A stretch of 64,000 nucleotides of DNA from Paraburkholderia fungorum (GTDB lineage Bacteria; Pseudomonadota; Gammaproteobacteria; Burkholderiales; Burkholderiaceae): positions 2,852,001-2,916,000 of the forward strand of contig NZ_FNKP01000001.1 of assembly GCF_900099835.1 (NCBI RefSeq), in the 5' to 3' direction. Positions 1 to 9,148 of the stretch are shown here, piece after piece; the first letter of the stretch is position 1; each line of letters starts with the position of its first letter. Under the pieces are notes generated by a model that saw nothing but the letters and a program-made list of their open reading frames with translations, did not search any database and had not been told where the DNA came from. The position numbers and the translations under genes are program-made.

Positions 1-63
1 GAGGCTCGAACTCGCGACCTCAACCTTGGCAAGGTTGCGCTCTACCAACTGAGCTACTCCCGC
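1..63 (-). tRNA. tRNA-Gly (anticodon GCC), 3' end cut off by the window edge
   Basis: The reverse complement begins GCGGGAGTAGCTCAG, has a D-arm GGTAGAGCG, an anticodon loop with GCC between CCTT and AAGG arms, and a T-loop GTTCGAGCC. The acceptor 3' strand and CCA lie beyond base 1. It follows pgsA on the same strand, as glyW follows pgsA in E. coli, where tRNA-Cys and tRNA-Leu come next. A promoter matching consensus lies about 100 bp upstream. Confidence 0.95.
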
Positions 64-167
64 ATTGTGCTGCTTGCCTACCTATCCTGCTGGTTACTGC
101 TGCCAATTTGCAGCAACCGTCTTGCTTCTGCTCCGTCGCTTCAAACTGCGTGCATCGGAGAAACGAG

Positions 168-196
168 ATTATGGAGAAACGACCGAAAAGCGTCAA
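168..196 (-). promoter_or_regulatory. Sigma-70 promoter of the tRNA-Gly transcript
   Basis: On the minus strand TTGACG (191-196) is followed after exactly 17 bp by CATAAT (168-173), giving a start near base 161. This is a near-consensus sigma-70 promoter, as usual for stable RNA genes. It lies between pgsA and tRNA-Gly, so the tRNA need not depend on pgsA transcription. Confidence 0.75.
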
Positions 197-312
197 CCCC
201 CTTTGCGAATCTTTTTTAAATAAAATTTTTGACTCGTACTCCTGCCCCGTTTGGGCGAACTTCTGCGCCCTCTTCGCTCACCCTCAACAACCGTTCCCGC
301 CGCGATTAAAAC

Positions 313-906
313 TCAGGCGGCCCCGCCCCGTTCACGGATTTGCGGCCACGCGAGCTTCATGTAGTACAGCATCGACCAGATCGTCAGGAACGCAGCGAGA
401 TAGATGAGCCACAGGCCCCACACACGGGTGTCGACGGATACGCCGGCGCCGAACGGCAACGGCCCGTAGAACAGCAGCATCGGAATCGCCACCATCTGGC
501 AGACGGTCTTGAGCTTGCCGAGCGAATTCACCGCGACACTCTTCGATGCGCCGATCTGCGCCATCCACTCGCGCAACGCGGAAATTGCGATTTCGCGTCC
601 GACGATCACCAGCGCGATAGCCGAGTCGATTCGCGCGAGTTGCACGAGTACAAGCAACGCAGCGGTCACCATCAGTTTGTCGGCGACCGGATCGAGGAAC
701 GCGCCGAACGCCGAGGTCTGATTCCATTTGCGGGCCAGAAAGCCGTCGAACCAGTCGGTGAGCGCCGCCAGGATGAAGATCGTCGCGGCCGCGAGATTGC
801 GGTGCGCGGGGCTCATCATCATGTCCGGCAGATAGAACACACCGACGACCAGCGGAATCAGAACGATCCGCAGCCAAGTCAGGAAAATCGGGAAATTGAA
901 CGGCAT
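313..906 (-). CDS. pgsA: CDP-diacylglycerol--glycerol-3-phosphate 3-phosphatidyltransferase
   Basis: Inner-membrane enzyme making phosphatidylglycerol phosphate from CDP-diacylglycerol and glycerol 3-phosphate, the committed step to phosphatidylglycerol and cardiolipin. The 197-residue protein carries the complete CDP-alcohol phosphotransferase signature: Asp51, Asp54, Gly55, Ala58, Arg59, Gly68, Asp72 and Asp76 with exact family spacing. Several hydrophobic helices follow (roughly 8-25, 38-50, 80-105, 135-150, 163-182). The ATG at 906 starts the family's usual N-terminus; upstream in-frame sequence is not family-like. It lies between uvrC and tRNA-Gly, the order also seen in E. coli. Confidence 0.95.
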   Translation of the reverse strand: MPFNFPIFLTWLRIVLIPLVVGVFYLPDMMMSPAHRNLAAATIFILAALTDWFDGFLARKWNQTSAFGAFLDPVADKLMVTAALLVLVQLARIDSAIALVIVGREIAISALREWMAQIGASKSVAVNSLGKLKTVCQMVAIPMLLFYGPLPFGAGVSVDTRVWGLWLIYLAAFLTIWSMLYYMKLAWPQIRERGGAA

Positions 907-1176
907 GGGCAGGCGCAACGTCTGGCGAGGGAGATGCAATTGTGCCGTGTCACAAGGCCTGCCACAAGCAAAGCGGCGGGCGGGGCTTGGTGGGTACGGG
1001 ATTCCGAGGGCTGGATGACGGTTATTTGGGGGCGCGCGTGCGGGCTGGAAGGGAGCCGTGAGCGGCAATGAGTGACAACCGCAGTCCGCTTCGGCAACCG
1101 CGTGCCTCGCTCCCACGCCTGCCGCCCGCGCTCTTCAGCACAGCCACCCTCGACGCGCCACCCGGCCCACCCTCGC

Positions 1177-3360
1177 CTAATGCAACTGCCGGTAAATCTG
1201 CTCGGCGAGCGCTTGCGAAATCCCTTCGACACTCGCCAGATCCTCGACGCTCGCCGCGACCACGCCACGCAATCCGCCAAACCGCGCGAGCAACCGTTGA
1301 CGCCGCTTCGCCCCCACGCCCTCCAGTTCCTCGAGCCGCGATGTCTGACGCGTCTTGCCGCGCTTCGCGCGCATGCCGGTGATCGCGAAACGGTGCGCCT
1401 CGTCGCGAATCTGCGCGACCAGCATCAGCGCGGCGCTTTCCTTGCCGAGTTCGAGCGCCGCACGGCCGTCGGCGAAAATCAGCGTTTCGAGGCCGACCTT
1501 GCGCCCCTCGCCTTTCGCGACGCCGACCAGCATGCCGGTATCAAGCCCCAGCTCCGTGAACACCTGGCGCGCGATTTCCACCTGCCCCTTACCGCCGTCG
1601 ATCAACACGATGGTCGGCAGAATGCCGCCCGCCGCGACGGGTTCGGCGGCATCGGACGCTTGCGCCGGGTCGGCGGCCGCGTCGCCTTGCAGCTCGGCGG
1701 CTTCGTCGGCGGCATTCGCTGCGGCTTGCGCGACCATCTTCTCGTAACGGCGCGTGAGAACCTGACGCATCGCCGCGTAATCGTCGCCCGGCGTGATGCC
1801 CGTGATGTTGTAGCGCCGGTACTCCGACGACTGCATCTTGTGATGGTGATACACCACGCATGACGCCTGCGTCGCCTCGCCCATCGTGTGACTGATGTCG
1901 AAACACTCGATGCGCAGATGCGCGAGGTCGTCGCATTCCATGCCGAGCGTGTCGGTGAGCGCGCGGGTACGGGCCTGCTGCGAGCCTTGCTCCGACAGCA
2001 GGCGAGCCAGCGCGAGCCGCGCATTCTGTTCGGCCATCGAGAGCCACGCGCGCCGTTGTCCTTGCGGCTGACGCAACACGGTCACCTTGTGGCCGGCCTG
2101 CTCGATCAGCACGTCGACCAGTTCGCGCGTGGCCGGCGCATGGCTGACCACCAGCACGGGCGGAACGCGGTTGCCGAGGTAGTGCTGGGCGATGAACGCT
2201 TCGAGGACTTCCGACTCGATTCCACCGGATGCGCGGCCTTTGCGAGGTTGGGCGGGCTGGGGATTTTCGGCGTCGGGTTCTTCGGTGGTTTCAGTGGCTT
2301 CGGCGTCTTCGGCGCTAAAGACTGACTCCGCATCGTCGCCCTCGTCATCCTCAGGCGGCAGCTCTTGCGCGAGCATCAGCGCATCGGCCTCGCCCGCCAC
2401 TTGCGTGTCGCCACTCGCGCCGCCGCCCACCGCCGCATTTGTTTCGTCATCGAGCCCGCCCTCGTCCGCGGTCAACGCGCTTTCCACGTGCGCGGGAAAA
2501 TACGCCTTGTCGCCCAGATGCCGCCCGCCGCGCACCATGGCGAGATTCACGCAGACGCGGCCGCCGAGCGCGACCACCGCCAGGATGTCGACGTCGCTAT
2601 CGCTGCCCACTTCGATTGCCTGCTGATGCAGCACCGTCGACAGCGAACTCATCTGGTTACGCACCGCCGCCGCCTGCTCGAACTTCAGCTCGCTCGCGAA
2701 CGCGTGCATTTTCTGCTCGAGTTCCTTCATCACTTCGCCTTGCCGGCCGAGCAGAAATCGCGACGCATTGGACACATCGCGCGCGTAGTCTTCCTCGTTG
2801 ATCAACGCGACGCACGGCGCGGTGCAGCGTCCGATCTGATGCAGCAGACAAGGCCGCGTGCGGTTGTTGAACACGGAGTCTTCGCAGGTCCGCAACTGGA
2901 ACACGCGCTGCAGGATCTGGATGCTCTCGCGCACCGCCCACGCACTTGGAAACGGCCCAAAATACTGGTTCTTCCGATCCACCGAGCCCCGGTAGTAGGC
3001 CATACGCGGAAACTTGTGCCCGGTCAGCTTCAGATATGGATAAGACTTATCGTCGCGGAACAGGATGTTGTAACGCGGCGTGAGCGCCTTGATCAGATTG
3101 TTCTCAAGCAGCAGCGCCTCTGCCTCAGAGCGCGTGACCGTGGTCTCAATTTTTGCGATGCGCGTCACCATCATCGCGATGCGCGGCGACAGTTGCGTTT
3201 TCGTGAAGTAGCTGGACACGCGCTTCTTGAGATCGCGCGCCTTGCCCACGTAAAGCACTGCGCCGTGCATATCGTAATAACGATAGACGCCGGGGAGATG
3301 CGGCAGTTGGGCGAGCACCTTTTTGGGCTCGAAAGCGTCGATGGCTTCGGGTTCGGTCAT
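1177..3360 (-). CDS. uvrC: UvrABC excinuclease subunit C
   Basis: Cuts DNA on both sides of a lesion held by UvrB in nucleotide excision repair. The 727-residue protein has an N-terminal GIY-YIG nuclease (GVY at 24-26, YVG at 37-39), a UVR motif for UvrB binding (about 208-243), an RNase H-like nuclease with Asp488 and Asp588 (LIDGGKGQ), and a C-terminal helix-hairpin-helix pair (675-727). It is about 115 residues longer than E. coli UvrC because of an acidic, Gly/Ala-rich insert (about 297-380) and an Ala-rich insert (about 546-578). The ATG at 3360 is chosen because [10 protein letters not shown] leads directly into the GIY domain. A 270-bp gap with no recognisable gene separates it from pgsA. 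Confidence 0.96.
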   Translation of the reverse strand: MTEPEAIDAFEPKKVLAQLPHLPGVYRYYDMHGAVLYVGKARDLKKRVSSYFTKTQLSPRIAMMVTRIAKIETTVTRSEAEALLLENNLIKALTPRYNILFRDDKSYPYLKLTGHKFPRMAYYRGSVDRKNQYFGPFPSAWAVRESIQILQRVFQLRTCEDSVFNNRTRPCLLHQIGRCTAPCVALINEEDYARDVSNASRFLLGRQGEVMKELEQKMHAFASELKFEQAAAVRNQMSSLSTVLHQQAIEVGSDSDVDILAVVALGGRVCVNLAMVRGGRHLGDKAYFPAHVESALTADEGGLDDETNAAVGGGASGDTQVAGEADALMLAQELPPEDDEGDDAESVFSAEDAEATETTEEPDAENPQPAQPRKGRASGGIESEVLEAFIAQHYLGNRVPPVLVVSHAPATRELVDVLIEQAGHKVTVLRQPQGQRRAWLSMAEQNARLALARLLSEQGSQQARTRALTDTLGMECDDLAHLRIECFDISHTMGEATQASCVVYHHHKMQSSEYRRYNITGITPGDDYAAMRQVLTRRYEKMVAQAAANAADEAAELQGDAAADPAQASDAAEPVAAGGILPTIVLIDGGKGQVEIARQVFTELGLDTGMLVGVAKGEGRKVGLETLIFADGRAALELGKESAALMLVAQIRDEAHRFAITGMRAKRGKTRQTSRLEELEGVGAKRRQRLLARFGGLRGVVAASVEDLASVEGISQALAEQIYRQLH

Positions 3361-3511
3361 GCAGGATCGATTGGGGTGGGGACAGTCTCGCGAGGCCTCG
3401 CTCTGCGTGCCGCGCGCGAATCGGACCGGCGCGCGCAATCGTGAACGAAGGCTTTAGAATCGCCAGTTTAGAACATTCCGCGCGCGTTCGAACCCCGTCC
3501 CTCAGGCCGCC

Positions 3512-4726
3512 ATGTCCTCAGCCTCTCCCGTCTCCCCCGCCAGCGAACAAGTCCCCGAACAACCCGCCGCGCCGTCCGCGGCGATTTCCTGCGACATCTT
3601 CTGCGCGGTCATCGACAATTTCGGCGATATCGGCGTGTGCTGGCGGCTCGCCCGCCAACTCGCGGACGAACACCGCTGGCAGGTGCGCGTGTTCGTCGAC
3701 GATCTGCATTCGTTCCAGAAACTGTGCCCGGCGCTCGCGCTGGATCGCGCCCGGCAGACGGTCGACGGAATCGTCGTCGAGCACTGGCACGAGCCGTCGC
3801 ATGCGGGCGATACGGTCGAGGTAGCCGACGTGGTGATCGAAGCTTTCGCCTGCGAACTGCCGTCCATCTATGTCGCCGCGATGGCCCAGCGCGAACGCGC
3901 GCCGGTGTGGCTCAACCTCGAATATCTGAGTGCCGAGGATTGGGTCGCGGACTTCCATCTGCGGCCTTCGCCGCATCCCCGCTATTCGTTGACCAAGACG
4001 TTCTTTTTCCCGGGACTCGGCCCAGGCACGGGCGGCGTCCTGAAGGAACCGCAGCTCGACGCAGCGCGCGCGGCCTTCGAGGCATCCCCGGCAGCCCGCG
4101 AAGCGTGGTGGCTCGACACCACCGGCCACGCGCCCCCTCCTGCCGGCACGACCGTGATCTCGCTGTTCGCCTACGAAAACCTCGCCGTCGACAGCCTGCT
4201 CGAACAATGGCGCGACAGCGCGTCCCCGGTCGTCCTGCTGGTGCCGGAAGGCCGCATATCCGGCGCGGTGGCGCGCTTTTTCGGACTGCCGTCGTTTGCC
4301 GCAGGCTCGCACGCGACACTCGGCAGCCTGAGCGCGCACGCTCTCGCCTTCACCGATCAACCCGGCTACGACGCGCTGCTGTGGGCGAGCGACGTCAATT
4401 TCGTGCGTGGCGAAGACTCGTTTGTCCGCGCCCAGTGGGCCGAGAAACCATTCGTCTGGCACATCTATCCGCAAGCCGACGACGCCCATCTGCCCAAGCT
4501 CGACGCCGCGCTCGCCCACTACGCCCGCACCTTGCCCGACGACGCCCGCGAAGCACTGGCCCGCTTCTGGCACGCGTGGAACGGCGCCGGCCGCCCCGAC
4601 TGGGCCGAATTCCAGCGCTACCAGCCGGCGCTGACGCAGCGCGCAGCCGAATGGGCCGGCGAACTCGCCCAAGTCGGCGACCTCGCTGGAAATCTGGCCT
4701 TGTTCGCAAAAACTCAGTTAAAATAA
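3512..4726 (+). CDS. earP: EF-P arginine rhamnosyltransferase EarP
   Basis: Transfers rhamnose from dTDP-rhamnose to Arg32 of elongation factor P, needed for EF-P to rescue ribosomes stalled at polyproline. The 404-residue protein contains the EarP (formerly DUF2331) hallmark DNFGDIGVCWRLARQL near residues 35-50; Asp35 and Asp39 correspond to the catalytic-site aspartates known in the family. The nucleotide-sugar-binding RGEDSFVRAQW motif lies near the C-terminus. A Pro/Ala/Ser-rich tail of about 25 residues precedes the catalytic domain. The gene diverges from uvrC and is followed by efp, its substrate gene, the usual betaproteobacterial pairing. Confidence 0.95.
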   Translation: MSSASPVSPASEQVPEQPAAPSAAISCDIFCAVIDNFGDIGVCWRLARQLADEHRWQVRVFVDDLHSFQKLCPALALDRARQTVDGIVVEHWHEPSHAGDTVEVADVVIEAFACELPSIYVAAMAQRERAPVWLNLEYLSAEDWVADFHLRPSPHPRYSLTKTFFFPGLGPGTGGVLKEPQLDAARAAFEASPAAREAWWLDTTGHAPPPAGTTVISLFAYENLAVDSLLEQWRDSASPVVLLVPEGRISGAVARFFGLPSFAAGSHATLGSLSAHALAFTDQPGYDALLWASDVNFVRGEDSFVRAQWAEKPFVWHIYPQADDAHLPKLDAALAHYARTLPDDAREALARFWHAWNGAGRPDWAEFQRYQPALTQRAAEWAGELAQVGDLAGNLALFAKTQLK

Positions 4727-5163
4727 GCGGTTATCCAACGGCCGACGACGCAAGCGCGGCCCGATCAGAACAACGCACCGAGTCAAACCGTCAGGCCTTT
4801 TTCATCGGCCTCATGGGCCGCACGGCATCGAAAGATGCAAGACATGTCGCCAAGCCGCGTCGCTCAGCTTCGGTGGCATGGCGGAAATGTCAAAAAAGGG
4901 ACGTATGTTGTGGATCGGCGCCACTCGTGTACACGCCCGCACCGGGTAAAAGCAGGTAACGGATTGTCTGGGATCGGTGGGATTCATGGGGCTGCGGCCT
5001 CGCTACCGGTCCTCGCAGCAAGCCGGCCACGCTTCTCACACTTACGGTTCACCGCACCGCTCGCATGCGGCGCGGTATCCAGTGAACGAAGCGCCGAAGC
5101 CGCTTGCGCCGTATGCCGTTGAGCAACAGTTGAAGCTACTCATTTCGTACAGGACAGTTTTTT
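4727..5163 (+). other. earP-efp intergenic region, 437 bp, no gene seen
   Basis: A small plus-strand reading frame (4835-5122) has no recognisable domain, no ribosome-binding site and an Arg/Ser/Ala-rich shadow-like composition, so it is not called. The stretch presumably holds the efp promoter and 5' leader, but I could not find a convincing -35/-10 pair. No terminator hairpin with a T-run was seen after earP, so read-through into efp is possible. Confidence 0.5.
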
Positions 5164-5721
5164 ATGAAGACCGCACAGGAACTCCGCACCGGCAACGTCG
5201 TGATGATCGGCGCAGACGCAATGGTCGTGCAAAAGGCCGAATACAACAAATCGGGCCGTAACTCCGCCGTCGTCAAGATGAAGTTCAAGAACCTGCTGAC
5301 CGGCGCAGGCATGGAAAGCGTGTACAAGGCTGACGACAAGTTCGACGTCGTCGTGCTGGAACGCAAGGAAGTCACGTACTCGTACTTCGCCGACCCGATG
5401 TACGTGTTCATGGACGCCGACTACAACCAGTTCGAAGTCGAAGGCGAAATGATGGGCGACGCCCTCCATTACCTCGAAGACGGCATGGCTTGCGAAGTCG
5501 TGTTCTACAACGAGAAAGCGATTTCGGTCGAACTGCCGACCACGCTGGTCCGCGAAATCATCTACACGGAACCGGCTGTCAAGGGCGATACGTCGTCGGG
5601 CAAGGTTCTGAAGAACGCCAAGCTGACCACCGGTTTCGAACTGCAAGTGCCGCTCTTCTGCAACATCGGCGACAAGATCGAAATCGACACGCGTACCCAC
5701 GAGTACCGCAGCCGCGCATAA
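5164..5721 (+). CDS. efp: Elongation factor P (Arg32 type)
   Basis: Translation factor that binds between the ribosomal P and E sites and promotes peptide-bond formation at consecutive prolines. The 185-residue protein has the full-length three-domain EF-P form: a KOW-like N-terminal domain and two OB folds, ending in the typical RTHEYRSRA region. The loop tip residue is Arg32 (Asn28-Lys29-Ser30-Gly31-Arg32), the residue EarP modifies, not the lysine used by EpmA systems. A strong intrinsic terminator follows. Located 437 bp after earP. Confidence 0.97.
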   Translation: MKTAQELRTGNVVMIGADAMVVQKAEYNKSGRNSAVVKMKFKNLLTGAGMESVYKADDKFDVVVLERKEVTYSYFADPMYVFMDADYNQFEVEGEMMGDALHYLEDGMACEVVFYNEKAISVELPTTLVREIIYTEPAVKGDTSSGKVLKNAKLTTGFELQVPLFCNIGDKIEIDTRTHEYRSRA

Positions 5722-5790
5722 TTTGCGCGTCAAAGTCCGCTAGATGAAACCAGCTTCGGCGCAACGCCGCCGCTGAGAAATAAATCCAAA

Positions 5791-5826
5791 AAAAAAGCGC
5801 CCACATTGGGCGCTTTTTCTTTTTTG
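5791..5826 (+). terminator. Rho-independent terminator after efp
   Basis: Stem GCGCCCA (5797-5803) / TGGGCGC (5807-5813) with loop CAT, preceded by an A-run and followed by TTTTTCTTTTTT. It lies 70 bp after the efp stop codon. Confidence 0.9.
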
Positions 5827-5945
5827 TGCCGCCGTGTATGGTTGAGGAAAACTTTACCGGCGGCTGTCCAGAATTTGCCATCCCATGTTCGCAAACTTCC
5901 CATGACTCATCGGACAAACCGTTGATAATTCTAAGCAAATTGCGT

Positions 5946-5961
5946 TGGCATGGTTCATGCT
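5946..5961 (+). promoter_or_regulatory. Candidate sigma-54 (-24/-12) promoter upstream of the CsbD gene
   Basis: TGGCATG-GTTC-ATGCT matches the sigma-54 consensus TGGCACG-N4-TTGCW at 10 of 12 defined positions, including the invariant GG and GC with the required 10-bp spacing (5947-5948 and 5959-5960). A start near 5972 would give a leader of about 40 nt to the ATG at 6013. A sigma-54-type activator gene begins about 600 bp downstream. Confidence 0.5.
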
Positions 5962-6012
5962 CGAATTGAAGGGAAGCCATATGGAATATTTTCTTCACTT
6001 TGGGAGAGAACC

Positions 6013-6219
6013 ATGAATAACGATATTGCTGAAGGCAAGTGGAAGCAGATGGTCGGTAAAGCGAAGACGGCATGGGGCGAATTGACGGACGACGAGCTCA
6101 CCAAGGCCGAAGGTCGCGCGGACAAACTTGCGGGGCTGATTCAGGAACGTTACGGCAAGACCCGCGAAGAGGCAGAACACGAAGTGCGCCGCTTTTTCGA
6201 CAGCAACCGGGATTTCTGA
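6013..6219 (+). CDS. CsbD/YjbJ-family small stress protein
   Basis: A 68-residue hydrophilic, highly charged protein with the CsbD-family core: NNDIAEGKWKQMVGKAK, then WGELTDDEL, EGRADKLAG and IQERYGKTREEAE. Members (Bacillus CsbD, E. coli YjbJ) are abundant stress- or stationary-phase-induced proteins of unclear function. The ATG at 6013 follows GGGAGAGAA as ribosome-binding site. A candidate sigma-54 promoter lies about 50 bp upstream. It sits alone between the efp terminator and a response regulator. Confidence 0.9.
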   Translation: MNNDIAEGKWKQMVGKAKTAWGELTDDELTKAEGRADKLAGLIQERYGKTREEAEHEVRRFFDSNRDF

Positions 6220-6559
6220 CTGACCGGTGAGGAACCGCAAAACCGCAAACGCCCCGCCATGCCAGTCAGATACGAGACAGCACCGGAGGGGCGAGTACTT
6301 GCCAAGCCCAGAAAATCCAAGGACCAGAATTACGTGAGTCGAATCGCCATCCGTCGCACCCGGCATCACTGCATGCCTGACGCCGTGCTTCCGCCTGCCG
6401 CCCCGCTACTTGCGGGTTGCACAGGCGAACGCTGGCCGCGCGACGCGTCGTTCGACCACATCGGCCAGCCATCGCGCCTGGGAGCGCGCCAGCCAGCAAG
6501 TTAATCCCTGCTGCTACGGTGCCCCAGGCATTCCATCCATTTACAAAATAGCGCTCGCC
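6220..6559 (+). other. Intergenic region before the response regulator, 340 bp
   Basis: Separates the CsbD gene from the sigma-54-type regulator on the same strand. In-frame extension of the regulator upstream of 6560 is possible but reads as low-quality Arg/Ser-rich sequence. No terminator hairpin and no convincing promoter were found; nothing else is supported here. Confidence 0.4.
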
Positions 6560-7942
6560 ATGCCACACGCCCTGATTGTTGAAGACGATCCTAATAGCCT
6601 GTCAGGCCTGTCCGCCATCCTCTCGGCCGACGGCTTCTCCGTCGATACCGCGACCACGATTGCCGAGGCTCGCGCGGCGCTGACGCGCTTTATCCCCGAT
6701 GTCGTACTGGTCGACCTGAATCTGCCGGATGGCAGCGGACTCGACCTGTTGCAGCACCTGCCCGCGCATCCTCCCGGCGGCGCGTTGCCGGTGATCGTGA
6801 TGACCGGTAATGCCACCGTCGAAAGCGCCATCGAGGGCTTGCGGCACGGCATCTGGGACTACCTGCTCAAGCCGGTCAACATTCCGCGCCTGCGCAGTCT
6901 GCTCGCACGCATTCCGCGTCCGTATGAGCTGACCGAAGAAGTGCAGACGCTGCGTGCATCGCTGCGTCAGCTGGGCCGATTCGGTTCGATGCTTGGCCGC
7001 AGCGGCGCGGTCCAGCACGTCTACGACACGATCGAACATGTTGCCCCGACCGAAGCTGCTGTGCTGATTTCCGGCGAACCCGGCACGGGCAAGCAGATCG
7101 CGGCGCGCACGCTGCACGACATGAGCCGCCGTCGCAAAGGCCCGTTCGTTACGCTGGATTGCCGGGGCACTGCAAACGGCGGCGCGCAACGCTCACTGGA
7201 GAGCCTGTTACTCGGCCACGAACGCGGTGCGTTCAACGGCGCCGAGCATCGCGAACCCGGTCTGTTCGAACAGGCCAGCGGCGGTACGCTATTTATCGAC
7301 GAAATTGCCGAATTGCCGCATGCGCAGCAGGAAGCGCTGCTCCGCGCGCTCGATTCGCAGACCTTCATGCGGGTCGGCGGCACGAACCAGGTGGCGACGG
7401 ATTTCCGACTGATCGCGTCGACTCGCAAGTCGCCGCGCGCCGCCGTGGCCGACGGCAGTCTGATGGAGGATTTGGCGTTGCGCCTCGAAGCGGCTGCGGT
7501 GACGTTGCCGCCGCTGCGCGAACGCGGCGAAGATCCGGCGCTGATCGCTCAGGCGATGGTCGACGAATTGAATCGCGAGGCCGCTGCACATGGCGCGTCC
7601 GAGGGCGCGAAGCAGGTTGGGCCGAACTTCCTGCGCGAATGTCTCGCCTACGAATGGCCGGGTAATGTGCGCGAATTGCAGGAGCGCGTGCGGCGGGCTT
7701 ATCACGCGTCGGGCGACGTGCTGGAGTCGTTGCGCGCCGACGACGCAGGCTCGCCGAACGGTCGCGATCTGAATGGCAGCCGCGTGCAGGTCACGGTCGG
7801 CACGCCGCTCGCGGACGTCGAGGAAATGCTGATTCGCGCGACGCTCGACGCAGTCGGCGGTACGCGGCATCGGGCGGCGTCCCTGCTGGGCATCAGTCCG
7901 AAGACGCTGTACAACAAGCTTCAGCGGATGAGGTTGAACTGA
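6560..7942 (+). CDS. NtrC-type response regulator with non-canonical GAFNGA loop
   Basis: A 460-residue three-domain regulator. The receiver (1-120) has Asp9/Asp10, phospho-acceptor Asp52, Thr82 and Lys104. The AAA+ domain (about 145-375) has Walker A GEPGTGKQ (172-179), Walker B LFIDEIAELP (Asp247/Glu248) and WPGNVREL. A Fis-type helix-turn-helix (430-460) ends the protein. The sigma-54 contact loop is GAFNGA (223-228) instead of GAFTGA, and the usual FREDL stretch before sensor II reads LMEDL, lacking that arginine. No histidine kinase gene is adjacent, so it is an orphan. It may not remodel sigma-54 holoenzyme normally. The ATG at 6560 is chosen because it starts the receiver fold directly. 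Confidence 0.88.
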   Translation: MPHALIVEDDPNSLSGLSAILSADGFSVDTATTIAEARAALTRFIPDVVLVDLNLPDGSGLDLLQHLPAHPPGGALPVIVMTGNATVESAIEGLRHGIWDYLLKPVNIPRLRSLLARIPRPYELTEEVQTLRASLRQLGRFGSMLGRSGAVQHVYDTIEHVAPTEAAVLISGEPGTGKQIAARTLHDMSRRRKGPFVTLDCRGTANGGAQRSLESLLLGHERGAFNGAEHREPGLFEQASGGTLFIDEIAELPHAQQEALLRALDSQTFMRVGGTNQVATDFRLIASTRKSPRAAVADGSLMEDLALRLEAAAVTLPPLRERGEDPALIAQAMVDELNREAAAHGASEGAKQVGPNFLRECLAYEWPGNVRELQERVRRAYHASGDVLESLRADDAGSPNGRDLNGSRVQVTVGTPLADVEEMLIRATLDAVGGTRHRAASLLGISPKTLYNKLQRMRLN

Positions 7943-7974
7943 GTCGGCGCTTAATCAGCACCGGCTAACGAAAG

Positions 7975-8008
7975 ACGGCGCCTTGATCGAATCAAGGCGC
8001 CGTTTTTT
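7975..8008 (+). terminator. Rho-independent terminator after the response regulator
   Basis: Perfect 13-bp stem ACGGCGCCTTGAT (7975-7987) / ATCAAGGCGCCGT (7991-8003), loop CGA, then a T-run. It lies between this gene and the convergent nagZ. The opposite strand lacks a strong T-run, so termination is mainly for the plus strand. Confidence 0.9.
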
Positions 8009-8050
8009 ATTTTGCTGAAGTGGCCCGCAAAGGGACAAACAAAGCCAGGC

Positions 8051-9079
8051 TCAAGCAAACACACTACGCAGCAAAGACTGCGCGTCCAGATATTGCGGAT
8101 CAGCAACCAGCTTGCTCCACTTCAGCGCCTTGCCGCGCGGCCGCATCCGCTCGATGCGCCGCCGCGATTCCTTCGACTGCGTGAATCGCAACGCATCCAG
8201 CACCTTCTCCGCTTCATCCGGCTGATTACAGATCAACACCATGTCGCAGCCGGCCTGCAACGCGGCGGTCGCGCCCTCGGTCAGCGTGCCGCCCTGACGT
8301 GCGGCTTCCATCGACAGATCGTCGCTGAAAATCGCGCCTTCGAAGCGCAGCTTCTTGCGCAGAATGTCCTGCAGCCAGATCCGCGAGAAACCCGCCGGCT
8401 TCGAATCGACCTGCGGATAAACCACGTGCGCGGGCAGCACAGCACCCAGCGACAAACCGAGCCAGTCATACGGCGCCACGTCGTCACGAATGATTGCTTC
8501 GAGTGAACGATCGTCGACCGGCATCGCGACGTGCGAGTCCGCGTGCGCAAAACCATGCCCCGGAAAGTGCTTGCCGCAATTGCTCATGCCGGCCAGCGCG
8601 AGGCCGTGATTGAGACTCTTGGCCAGCAAAGTCACCACGCGCGGATCGCTATGGAACGACCGGTCGCCGATCACCTGCGACTGCCCGTAATTCAGGTCGA
8701 GCACCGGCGTAAAGCTCAGGTCGATCCCGCACGCGCGCAATTCCGTCGCGAGGATATAGCCGACCGCCGTCGTCACCTTCGTGGCGTGCAGAACGTCGCG
8801 GTCCCACAGCGCGCCGAGCTTGCCCATCGACGGCAGCACCGTGAAGCCGTCCGTACGAAAACGTTGCACGCGGCCGCCTTCGTGATCGACGGCGATCAGC
8901 AGATCGTCGCGAATCGCGCGGATCGAATCGGTCAGCGCAATCAGTTGCTCGCGGCTCTCATAGTGGCGCGCGAACAGGATCACACCGCCGGTCATCGGAT
9001 GGGCAAGGCGGCGCTTGTCGTCGTCGTTCAGCGTTTTGCCGACCACGTCGAGCATCACCGGTCCGGGAATGATTTTCAT
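8051..9079 (-). CDS. nagZ: Beta-N-acetylhexosaminidase NagZ (GH3)
   Basis: Cytoplasmic peptidoglycan-recycling enzyme that removes GlcNAc from GlcNAc-anhydroMurNAc peptides. The 342-residue single-domain protein has the family signature CGKHFPGHG (168-176) with the catalytic histidine loop GHGFAHADSH, and the nucleophile motif FSDDLSM (251-257). Length fits Gram-negative NagZ. It is the last gene of the lepA-to-nagZ array, 69 bp after acpS. NagZ products influence AmpC induction in other bacteria, but no ampC or ampR lies here. Confidence 0.95.
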   Translation of the reverse strand: MKIIPGPVMLDVVGKTLNDDDKRRLAHPMTGGVILFARHYESREQLIALTDSIRAIRDDLLIAVDHEGGRVQRFRTDGFTVLPSMGKLGALWDRDVLHATKVTTAVGYILATELRACGIDLSFTPVLDLNYGQSQVIGDRSFHSDPRVVTLLAKSLNHGLALAGMSNCGKHFPGHGFAHADSHVAMPVDDRSLEAIIRDDVAPYDWLGLSLGAVLPAHVVYPQVDSKPAGFSRIWLQDILRKKLRFEGAIFSDDLSMEAARQGGTLTEGATAALQAGCDMVLICNQPDEAEKVLDALRFTQSKESRRRIERMRPRGKALKWSKLVADPQYLDAQSLLRSVFA

Positions 9080-9148
9080 CGGATTTCGCCAGAAAAAAGC
9101 TTGGAACAGGAAGAGACGCGACCTGCATGGGCCGCGTTCAGAGAAGGG

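Noticed and set aside
4835..5122. A 95-codon frame between earP and efp
   Set aside because: No ribosome-binding site, no domain, composition of random high-GC translation.
5789..5830. A riboswitch-like element after efp
   Set aside because: The structure is a simple GC stem with a T-run after a stop codon and explains itself as an intrinsic terminator.
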